From positions 1-38,904 of the forward strand of contig JAKBBV010000024.1 of the NCBI GenBank assembly GCA_021808285.1: a DNA stretch of 38,904 nt. Direction: 5' to 3'. The translations under genes and the position numbers were made by a program. This document shows positions 27,193 to 33,935 of this stretch, one piece after another. The DNA is from Pseudomonadota bacterium. Its GTDB lineage: Bacteria > Pseudomonadota > Alphaproteobacteria > Caulobacterales > Caulobacteraceae. The notes beneath the pieces are model-generated. The model did no database searches, was not told the DNA's origin, and saw only the letters and a program-made list of their open reading frames with translations. How positions within the stretch are numbered: position 1 is the stretch's first letter; every line of letters begins with the position of its first letter.

Positions 27193-28605
27193 GTGGCATA
27201 CCTTCTGAAATCCCCTCTCCGGCGTCAATCGAAGGTTGGCCGGGGTCATGCCTGGCGCGAAGCGCATCGGGCGGTCCTGCAGCTGCGCCAGACGCGCAGG
27301 CTGGTGCAGATCCTGGCCGTCGCCATCCTCAGCGGCTTGGCGGCAGCCTATTATGCAAGGCTATTCGATCTCGCCATCCGTTGGCATCAGACCATGTATC
27401 GGGCCGCCCCGTGGGCCGTGCTGCTGGCCATGCCGTTCGGCTTTGGCTTCGTAACCTGGGCCACGCGCCGATTTGCGCCTGCGGCCACCGGTAGCGGCAT
27501 CCCCCAGGTCATCGCTGCGGCGGAAAGCCGCTGGACCGGCCGCTGGGGCGGCCAACGTGTCACCCTGCGCACGGCGGCGTGGAAGGTGGTCCTGTCTGTC
27601 GTCTCCCTCCTGTTCGGCGCCTCGATCGGCCGCGAGGGCCCCACAGTGCAGGTCGTCGCCGGTCTGATGCGCTCCCTGACGCGGGGCTTGAAGGGCGAAC
27701 CTGGGCGACGAGCGTTGATCTTGGCGGGCGGGGCGGCGGGGGTGGCCGCGGCCTTCAACGCCCCGATCGCAGGCGTGATCTTCGCTGTAGAGGAACTGGC
27801 CGGCGCATTTGAAAAGCGGACCCACGCCACCGTCATCCTCGTGGTCGTCACCGCCGGTTTCGCTTCATATGCCCTACAGGGCGACTATGCCTATTTCGGG
27901 GTGTTCGATTCTGGCCCTGTGAGTCCGACAATCTGGCTCGCCGCACCAATGATCGGCATCGTCGGCGGCCTCGCTGGAGGCGCATTTTCTCGCCTATTGG
28001 CGATTTGTATCGGACCGGGTTCAAACCCACTCAATGACTTTCGACGGGCCCGGCCGGTGACATTCGCGGTGATCTGCGGGGCGATCGCGGCCGTGGCCGC
28101 CTGGGCCTCTGGCGGCATCACCTTCGGAGCCGGCTACGCCGAGGCCAAATCTCTGTTGACCGATCATCCGGGTCGCGGCTTCAGTCTGGCCATCAGCAAG
28201 TTCATCGCCACCCTGGCCGCCTCGGCGGCGGGCGGGCCAGGCGGCCTCTTCGCCCCGTCCCTGGCCACAGGCGCTGGGATCGGCGGGGCCTTCGCCCGCA
28301 GCGGCCTGTTTGCGTTCCAGGGCCGCGACGCCGTTGTCATTGGTATGGCGGCCTATCTGTCGGGTGTGGTCCAGGCGCCTCTGACCAGCGCGGTGATCCT
28401 CATGGAGATGACCCGTTCACCCGGTTTGGTCGGGCCGCTCCTCGTCTCCACCCTGCTGGCGCGATGGGTGTCGGGGCGCATCAATGCCGAGCCAATCTAT
28501 CATCTGCTGGCGCACGGTTGGATGGGTCCAGGACCGGAACACGGCGCTGTCGGCGCGACAGCCGGCAAGGCCCCCGTCGAGGACGAGGGCCCGCCGAAAG
28601 TCTGA
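27193..28605 (+). CDS. ClC-type chloride/proton antiporter
   Basis: 470-aa inner-membrane ClC protein without CBS domains. Selectivity-filter motifs: GSGIP (100-104), GREGP (146-150, gating Glu148), and GGLFAPSLATGAGIGG in the second half. The EE pair in FAVEELAG (Glu200-Glu201) supplies the internal proton glutamate, so it is predicted to be a Cl-/H+ exchanger rather than a channel. Start GTG 27193 has no clear ribosome-binding site. Likely roles are acid resistance or charge compensation, by analogy with E. coli ClcA. Ends 15 bp from the convergent cytochrome c gene. Confidence 0.92.
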   Translation: MAYLLKSPLRRQSKVGRGHAWREAHRAVLQLRQTRRLVQILAVAILSGLAAAYYARLFDLAIRWHQTMYRAAPWAVLLAMPFGFGFVTWATRRFAPAATGSGIPQVIAAAESRWTGRWGGQRVTLRTAAWKVVLSVVSLLFGASIGREGPTVQVVAGLMRSLTRGLKGEPGRRALILAGGAAGVAAAFNAPIAGVIFAVEELAGAFEKRTHATVILVVVTAGFASYALQGDYAYFGVFDSGPVSPTIWLAAPMIGIVGGLAGGAFSRLLAICIGPGSNPLNDFRRARPVTFAVICGAIAAVAAWASGGITFGAGYAEAKSLLTDHPGRGFSLAISKFIATLAASAAGGPGGLFAPSLATGAGIGGAFARSGLFAFQGRDAVVIGMAAYLSGVVQAPLTSAVILMEMTRSPGLVGPLLVSTLLARWVSGRINAEPIYHLLAHGWMGPGPEHGAVGATAGKAPVEDEGPPKV

Positions 28606-28620
28606 GGCCGCCGCTCCCAG

Positions 28621-28992
28621 CTACTTTTGCGTCGCCAGGAAGGCGACCAGGTCATCGACCTGCTGGGGATTATGAAGACCCGCATAGGTCATCTTCGTGC
28701 CTGGGACCATGCCGCGGGGGTCTGGCAGGTATTCGCGCAGCTTGGCTTCGGTCCAAACCCATCCTGCGGCCTTCATGCCCGGAGAATAGGCATAGCCGGC
28801 GAGGGTTCCGGCCTTGCGGCCTACCACCCCGTGCAGGTTGGGGCCCATCTTGAAGCCTGATCCCGGCGTCACGGCATGACAGATGCCGCACTGCGTATTG
28901 AAGTCGGTTCTCCCGGCGATAGGGTTGCCACCGGCTTGAGCCGCGCCCGCAATGAGAGCGAACGCGGCGGCGAAGGTCAGTATGCGATCCAT
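28621..28992 (-). CDS. Periplasmic class I cytochrome c
   Basis: 123-aa monoheme cytochrome c, exported by a signal peptide (LTFAAAFALIAGAAQA). Heme attachment CGICH (Cys35, Cys38, His39). The distal ligand is Met101 in VPGTKM. KMGPNLHGVVGRKAG and YSPGMKAAGWVWTEAKLREYL are typical of cytochrome c2/mitochondrial-type c, a soluble electron carrier. Its ATG lies inside the end of the upstream outer-membrane cytochrome gene (16-nt overlap, 28977-28992), so the two are translationally coupled. It probably accepts electrons from, or gives them to, that protein. Family call firm; partnership inferred. Confidence 0.94.
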   Translation of the reverse strand: MDRILTFAAAFALIAGAAQAGGNPIAGRTDFNTQCGICHAVTPGSGFKMGPNLHGVVGRKAGTLAGYAYSPGMKAAGWVWTEAKLREYLPDPRGMVPGTKMTYAGLHNPQQVDDLVAFLATQK

Positions 28993-30473
28993 AGAAACAC
29001 CCTGAATGCGTTGTTGTTGGAAGGTTGAGAGCCCAGCCCATCATAGTTGCTGCGTGCGCCGTTGAACTCAGCGTAGTAGGTGTACTGAATACCCGTCCTG
29101 GCGTTGAAGCGCGGCCCGAAGGGCGACTTGCCGGCCCCCCAGGGCGTGGCGTCCACCTGAACCGTGAAGCCTTCCGTATCCGGGCGCGCCACACGGTTTC
29201 CGTCGACAATCTGGTACAGGTAGGCATTGCCGGAGCCGAATGTGCGAAAGAGCTGAAGCGTGGCCCCAAACTGGTTGCGGAAATAGTAGCTGGCGTCAGC
29301 GCGGAGGTCGTTCAGGCCGGTGACCCGATTACAGTCCAGATATCCGGCCAACGCTGCGCTGGCGCAGGTGTAGTTCAAATACGCGTCCTCGTGGATGAGG
29401 TGGCCCTGAAGGGTAAAGACGTCGCCGTTGGAGCGCATGACGTACCATGACGAATCCAGACCCACGTCGTCGTAGAGATCGGTGAGTCCCAAAGACTGGT
29501 CGAGGCCAGGATAGATGCGGGTCGACATGCCGAAGGCCCCGATTTCCAGGACGCCCTGGCCCAGGCCCTTTTGGTAGGCGACTCTTGCATATGGCGCCAA
29601 GCCGGAGATCGAACCTGGGCTGGTGGGGTCGACGCCCAGCCGGGTCAGCTCCTTGGCGGTCGGAGAGCCATAGGCCCCTGCTTCGAGGTAGAAGGCGTCA
29701 TCGATCCAGGCATAGGCCGTGCCGCCGATGACCTCCTGGGCCAGGCCTCCCGAAAGCAAAGGAGAGGCCGATGGAGCCGGGACAAGAGTGGACGATGTAT
29801 AGGGAAAGCCCCAGGCCGGGGTGGTGTTCCAGGCGTCTTCCACGGTCGGGGCGTTGTTCAGGCTCACCCCTAGCACCGCGGAATGCTTGCCGAGATTGGC
29901 GGTGGTGACGCCGCGGACATCAAGATTATCCCAGTGAAAGGCATGGGCCACCCCGTCATAGGTCGTCTGAATGAAGGCGCCGAGATGGTCGCCCAAGCCA
30001 CCGGCGACAAACAGGCTGACTTGGTCCACGGCCAGATTGTTATTTGGGGCGAAGTTCTTCGGCGGCGGGTTTTGCGAGGCGCCAGTATTAGTGAACGAGC
30101 TCACCACCATGCCTGAGAGCGGAACATTCCATTTGACCGCCCGAAGCGTGTAACCGTGAAGTTTGAACTCTCGTCCAAACGGAGTGAGCTGGGGTCCAAA
30201 GCCGCCCACGTGACAGGCTTGGCATGGCTGGCCGGTTTGTACAGCGAAGGCAGGGACAGCCCGAGCCGAGCCTGGATGAAACGCCAGAACGAGACAGAGC
30301 CCCAGCCAACCGACGAAGCGCCAGGAGTGTTTCGCGGCCTGATGGGCGCCGTAGAGGCGATCGGACGACGCAGACCACGTCGAAGCTGGCGCGAACGGCG
30401 ATCGCCCCGGCGACCTCGACGGTTCGGCCTTCACCCCTTTGTCCCTTAGGGAGTTGTTGTCCAAACGGCCCAT
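28977..30473 (-). CDS. Cyc2-like outer-membrane cytochrome-porin fusion
   Basis: 498-aa predicted outer-membrane protein combining one c-type heme site with a beta-barrel. The export signal is internal to a long N-terminus (~50-72, WRFVGWLGLCLVLAFHPGSARA). Directly after it come AVQTGQPCQACH (Cys84, Cys87, His88) and LTPFGREFKLHGYTL, matching my memory of Cyc2-type proteins, in which a small heme domain plugs a ~16-stranded porin. The remainder is alternating polar/hydrophobic strands ending in RVFLWIAY, whose final aromatic residue fits a barrel-assembly signal. ATG 30473 has AAAGGG 6 nt upstream; the ~48-residue N-terminal extension before the signal is odd, but no better start is evident. 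Cyc2 oxidises Fe(II) at the surface in iron oxidisers; function here is unproven. Confidence 0.75.
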   Translation of the reverse strand: MGRLDNNSLRDKGVKAEPSRSPGRSPFAPASTWSASSDRLYGAHQAAKHSWRFVGWLGLCLVLAFHPGSARAVPAFAVQTGQPCQACHVGGFGPQLTPFGREFKLHGYTLRAVKWNVPLSGMVVSSFTNTGASQNPPPKNFAPNNNLAVDQVSLFVAGGLGDHLGAFIQTTYDGVAHAFHWDNLDVRGVTTANLGKHSAVLGVSLNNAPTVEDAWNTTPAWGFPYTSSTLVPAPSASPLLSGGLAQEVIGGTAYAWIDDAFYLEAGAYGSPTAKELTRLGVDPTSPGSISGLAPYARVAYQKGLGQGVLEIGAFGMSTRIYPGLDQSLGLTDLYDDVGLDSSWYVMRSNGDVFTLQGHLIHEDAYLNYTCASAALAGYLDCNRVTGLNDLRADASYYFRNQFGATLQLFRTFGSGNAYLYQIVDGNRVARPDTEGFTVQVDATPWGAGKSPFGPRFNARTGIQYTYYAEFNGARSNYDGLGSQPSNNNAFRVFLWIAY

Positions 30474-30530
30474 GACTCACCCTTTCGTGATCCGTTGGAG
30501 CGGTAGTGTCTCGGTCGTCGGGTGACCGCC

Positions 30531-30544
30531 TTGATCTCGATCAG
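30531..30544 (-). promoter_or_regulatory. FNR/FixK-type box upstream of the cytochrome pair
   Basis: TTGATCTCGATCAG matches the alphaproteobacterial FNR/FixK consensus TTGATCNNGATCAA at all but the last fixed base. Its centre is about 65 bp before the start codon of the Cyc2-like gene, a suitable distance for an activator site at about -41 of a promoter. It overlaps the stop codon of the upstream permease gene. No strong -10 box is obvious (CACTAC at 30508-30503 sits at the right place but is weak). Confidence 0.6.
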
Positions 30545-32031
30545 GACGATGTTCGACGCTCCGCTAGAGCGGCTGCGACCTGGGCATGTCGGGCCCGGCT
30601 GATGCCATAGGGAGAGAAGATGATGATGGAGCCAAGACAGAGCAGGGCGACGCCTGGTCCGTAGACGAGCATTAGTCGCTGAAGGACAGGCTCAGGGACC
30701 GCACCCGGGATCAGCCCGCCAGTCTCGTGTGGAAAGCCGATCAGATCGAGGGCAAACCCCGCCACGAGGACACCGAGACCGCCGGCCGCTTTGGCGGCGA
30801 ACGCGAGCCCAGCGAAGAACAGCCCCTCGCGACGGCTCCCGTAGAGATATTCGTGCTCATCGGCGGCGTCGGCCATCATTGAGGGGTAGGCGACGACGGC
30901 GAGCCCCATGCCAAGGCCGGCCACCAAACTGTTGACCATGAGCGGAACTGTCGCGGCGGACCCGGTGGGCATAAAGAGATGTAGGACGCGTAGGCCCGGC
31001 AGGACCGCCCAGACGAACACCACCGTCCAAAGCCCGATAATGACCATGGTCTTCTTCTCAAGACGCCTGGAGACCTGCGGTGCGGCCCCTGCGCCAAGGA
31101 ACAGCCCCGCCAGGAAGGCGTAGGCGAGGAACTGGATTTGAGCCGTCGGCAGTCGCCAGACGAAGACGGCCGTATGGTTGCCGAAGGTCGCATTCAGACC
31201 CACGGCGACGTAGAATACCACTGCGGATATGAAGAGCCGCCTGAACGAGGCGTTGCGCCAGATATCCGCGATCTCCACTGGCAGGCCGGAGATCAGGGGG
31301 CTGGGGCGCTCGGCGGGCTGCGGAAGCCGCGCGGCGTAGCGCATCAGGCCTAGCGCGCAGATCGCGGTCATGACGCCGACCAGACATCCGACCATCCAGC
31401 CAAATCCCGGATAGGCGGACATGCGCTGAAGGCCAGCGCTACCGACAAAGAAAAGGCCAAAGGCAGCGACGTTGATCACGAGCCCCGCAAGGATGCCGAC
31501 GATAGCCCTCCAGGCGACCACGCTCGAGCGCTCCTGATAGTCCTCGGTCATCTCCGCGCCGAGGGCGAAATAGGGCACATTAAATAGAGACACCGCGCTC
31601 CGGGCGAGGATGCAGCTGACGGCCAGCCAAACGGTCAGGGCTGCGGGGCTGAGACCATGGGGCGGGGCGAACAGCATGCCAAGCGTCAGCGGGATCAGGG
31701 GCGCCCCGGCGAGCATCAGGGGCAATCGTCGTCCGAGGCGCGTTCGCAGATTGTCTGAGATCGAGCCGACAAGGGGATCGACGATGGCGTCGAATACCAG
31801 GCTGACGGAAATGGCCAGGCCCACCTCCCCGCCGGAGAGCCCGAGCACGACGGTGTAATAGAAGAAGACAAACGGTATGGCGGTGTCGAAGGCCCCGGAT
31901 TGGGCGAATTGGCCGAGGCTGTAGAGGAACTTGTGGGCTAGGCTGGGCTTGAAAGAGGGGCGCGGATCAGTCGGCCTCAACGTATCCGCCGCCAAGCTCT
32001 CGAGAGTCTCGCTCCATGCCGCTTCAGCCAC
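30541..32031 (-). CDS. GPH-family (glycoside-pentoside-hexuronide) sugar/cation symporter
   Basis: 496-aa MFS-type permease with about 12 membrane segments. GTG 32031 is chosen because AGGGAGAGGG lies immediately upstream; the frame stays open to 32154, but that part covers the intergenic region and reads poorly. The start of the membrane domain, KFLYSLGQFAQSGAFDTAIPFVFFYYTVVLGLSGGEVGLAISVSLVFDAIVDPLVGSISDN, with TRLGRRLPLMLAGA, is typical of GPH transporters (MelB relatives). Divergent from the SMP-30/PhyH/alpha-galactosidase operon, it is the likely uptake route for the galactoside or its product. The ~35-aa N-terminal cytosolic tail is longer than usual. Confidence 0.85.
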   Translation of the reverse strand: MAEAAWSETLESLAADTLRPTDPRPSFKPSLAHKFLYSLGQFAQSGAFDTAIPFVFFYYTVVLGLSGGEVGLAISVSLVFDAIVDPLVGSISDNLRTRLGRRLPLMLAGAPLIPLTLGMLFAPPHGLSPAALTVWLAVSCILARSAVSLFNVPYFALGAEMTEDYQERSSVVAWRAIVGILAGLVINVAAFGLFFVGSAGLQRMSAYPGFGWMVGCLVGVMTAICALGLMRYAARLPQPAERPSPLISGLPVEIADIWRNASFRRLFISAVVFYVAVGLNATFGNHTAVFVWRLPTAQIQFLAYAFLAGLFLGAGAAPQVSRRLEKKTMVIIGLWTVVFVWAVLPGLRVLHLFMPTGSAATVPLMVNSLVAGLGMGLAVVAYPSMMADAADEHEYLYGSRREGLFFAGLAFAAKAAGGLGVLVAGFALDLIGFPHETGGLIPGAVPEPVLQRLMLVYGPGVALLCLGSIIIFSPYGISRARHAQVAAALAERRTSS

Positions 32032-32155
32032 ATCCCTCTCCCTTACGATGGTCGCCGAAGCGCTTGTTTTTCGAGACCTTAGTCGCCAAGGCGGCGTTGG
32101 CAACGCCTCTTGTTCGTCTTGATCGCCCAGGCATCGGGGTCCATAGGCAATCACC
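32032..32155. promoter_or_regulatory. Divergent control region with two palindromes
   Basis: 124-bp gap between divergent sugar genes. It holds AAGCGCTT (32058-32065), an 8-bp palindrome with the central CG seen in LacI/GalR-type operators. It also holds GGCGTTGGCAACGCC (32093-32107), a perfect 6-bp inverted repeat with a 3-nt centre. Either could be the operator; no local regulator gene is present to pair with them. Confidence 0.4.
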
Positions 32156-33046
32156 GTGACTAGTCCCCTGATATGCGTCGCTCCGGTCGGCGACCGCTGC
32201 GGCGAGGCTGCGACCTGGTGCGCTGCGGAGCGGGCGCTCTACTGGTGCGACGTCAACCGCTTCCTGATCCATCGGCTGGGGCCGGAAGGTGAGGTGCGCT
32301 CGTGGTTCTTCGAGGAACCCGTGACCGCCCTCTCCCTGACCGACTCGCCGGACGAGGATCTTCTTGTGGCGCTCGGCTCGCGTCTCATTCTCTGGCGCTG
32401 GCGCGACGATCGCCGCCGCGACCACGGTTTCTCGCTGTCGACCTGGCCCCGAGCGCGCCTCAACGACGGTCGCGCGGCGCCAAATGGAGATTTCTGGATC
32501 GGTTCTATGGGCCAGAATGTCGGACCCAGCGGCGAGGCGCTGGCCTGCGAGCCCGGTCAGGGCGAGCTCTTTCGCCTGAGGCCCGGAGGCGCGGTGAACC
32601 GCGAGGTCGCGGGCATCGGCATCTCCAATACTGTCTGCTGGTCGCCGGATCATCGCGTCTTCTATTTTGGCGATAGCCAGGCCAACTGCGTCTGGGCCTA
32701 TGATTATGATCCGACAAGCGGAGCGATCGGCGGACGACGGGAGTTTCTTATGGGGTTTGAGCGCGGCGCACCCGACGGTTCGGCCGTCGATGCCGCGGGC
32801 CGGCTCTGGAACTGCCGCTTCGGCGGGAGCTGCATCGTGGTGGTCAATCCCGACGGTTCGCTCAACCAGATCATCGAGGCGCCAGTGCGCAACATCACGA
32901 CCTGCGCGTTCGGCGGCGAGGATCTGACGACTCTCTACATCACCACGGCGGCGATGATGACCCATGAGGGCGACCGCCTTGCGGGATCATTGTTCGCCCT
33001 GCAGGTCGATACGCCGGGCCTCGACGGTTTCGTCGCCCGACTATGA
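32156..33046 (+). CDS. SMP-30/gluconolactonase/LRE-family protein
   Basis: 296-aa six-bladed beta-propeller, probably a metal-dependent sugar lactonase in the cytosol. Family features: Glu17 at the start of the propeller (GDRCGEAATW, a variant of LGEGPVW), the substrate/metal motif RLNDGRAAPNGDFWIGSMG, GISNTVCWSPDHRVFYFGDS and PDGSAVDAAGRLWNCRFGG, and the closing CAFGGEDLTTLYITTA. In the second motif Asn is followed by Thr instead of the usual Gly. GTG 32156 has a weak ribosome site. First gene of an operon with PhyH and GH36; a lactonase would follow a sugar dehydrogenase, but none is in view. Confidence 0.88.
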   Translation: MTSPLICVAPVGDRCGEAATWCAAERALYWCDVNRFLIHRLGPEGEVRSWFFEEPVTALSLTDSPDEDLLVALGSRLILWRWRDDRRRDHGFSLSTWPRARLNDGRAAPNGDFWIGSMGQNVGPSGEALACEPGQGELFRLRPGGAVNREVAGIGISNTVCWSPDHRVFYFGDSQANCVWAYDYDPTSGAIGGRREFLMGFERGAPDGSAVDAAGRLWNCRFGGSCIVVVNPDGSLNQIIEAPVRNITTCAFGGEDLTTLYITTAAMMTHEGDRLAGSLFALQVDTPGLDGFVARL

Positions 33047-33059
33047 AAGGAGGCGCCAT

Positions 33060-33935
33060 ATGCGCTTGACCGACGCTCAATTGGCCCAGGTCTGGGATCG
33101 CGGATTCGCAGTTGTCGAGGGGTTTCTTGACCCGGAGACATTGGCTGCGGCTCAGGAGGCGATGTGGGATTACTATCCCCGGCCCGATGCCTATTTCGCC
33201 GATCCGCAGGCCTATCCGAAGTTCGCCGCCAGCCAATTCGCCGGTCTGCGTTTCTTCCCCTATGTTTCATGGGCGCTCAATCGCCTTCCCGTCTATCCCG
33301 ATCTCGTGGATGCGGCCGAGAGGTTTCTGGAGACCCAGGCCGTGGAGGTCTACAAGGTTGAGCTTTGGGCCAAATACGCCGGCGCGGTAAACTACGACCA
33401 GCCTCACCATCGCGACTTCGGCAACCACACGCTTGTCGTGCCGCGCACCGACGGTTTCCTGCCGCAGATGACGACCTTTCTGCTGCTTTCTGATGTGACG
33501 GAGCTTGATGGCCCCACCAAGCTCGTGCCCCTCGAACACACTCGCCATCTGCCGCTAACGCCGCGCCAGCTTCCGATGGGCGAACTCTTCGATAAGGAGA
33601 TCGCAGCGACTGCGCCGGCTGGGTCGCTGATGATTTACAAGACCGACGTTATGCATCGCGGCTCGGATTTCACGGCGCCGGGCCGCTCGCGTTTTGCCAT
33701 GCTCGTTGATTTTCAGGCCAAGGGATACCCCTGGCGCGGGAAGATGTCCTGGCCAGATCGGGGGGAATGGAAAGGTATGACCGAGGCCATGGTCCGGATG
33801 ACCGCGCGTGAGCGGGACCTTTTCGGCTGGCCGCCGCCTGGCAGTCCCTACTGGAACGCCCAGACCCTTGCCGACGTCGCCGTACGCTATCCGGGCATGG
33901 ACATGGCGCCCTATGAGGAGGGCGTCTCGGCGTGA
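33060..33935 (+). CDS. PhyH-family Fe(II)/2-oxoglutarate dioxygenase
   Basis: 291-aa phytanoyl-CoA dioxygenase-superfamily enzyme: a non-heme iron oxygenase that couples 2-oxoglutarate decarboxylation to substrate oxidation. ATG 33060 has a perfect AAAGGAGG 6 nt upstream; the longer open frame lies inside SMP-30. Metal triad: His117-x-Asp119 (PHHRDF) and His199 (DVMHRGSDF). The 2-oxoglutarate-binding arginine is probably Arg211 (GRSRFAML). N-terminal RGFAVVEGFLDPETL is typical. The 13-bp gap to SMP-30 and GTGA overlap with alpha-galactosidase place it firmly in a sugar operon, so a carbohydrate or glycoside substrate is likelier than a fatty acyl-CoA. Actual substrate unknown. Confidence 0.85.
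   Translation: MRLTDAQLAQVWDRGFAVVEGFLDPETLAAAQEAMWDYYPRPDAYFADPQAYPKFAASQFAGLRFFPYVSWALNRLPVYPDLVDAAERFLETQAVEVYKVELWAKYAGAVNYDQPHHRDFGNHTLVVPRTDGFLPQMTTFLLLSDVTELDGPTKLVPLEHTRHLPLTPRQLPMGELFDKEIAATAPAGSLMIYKTDVMHRGSDFTAPGRSRFAMLVDFQAKGYPWRGKMSWPDRGEWKGMTEAMVRMTARERDLFGWPPPGSPYWNAQTLADVAVRYPGMDMAPYEEGVSA

Noticed and set aside
32032-32154. N-terminal extension of the GPH permease to 32154
   Set aside because: It would consume the whole divergent promoter region, and a strong ribosome site supports the GTG at 32031.
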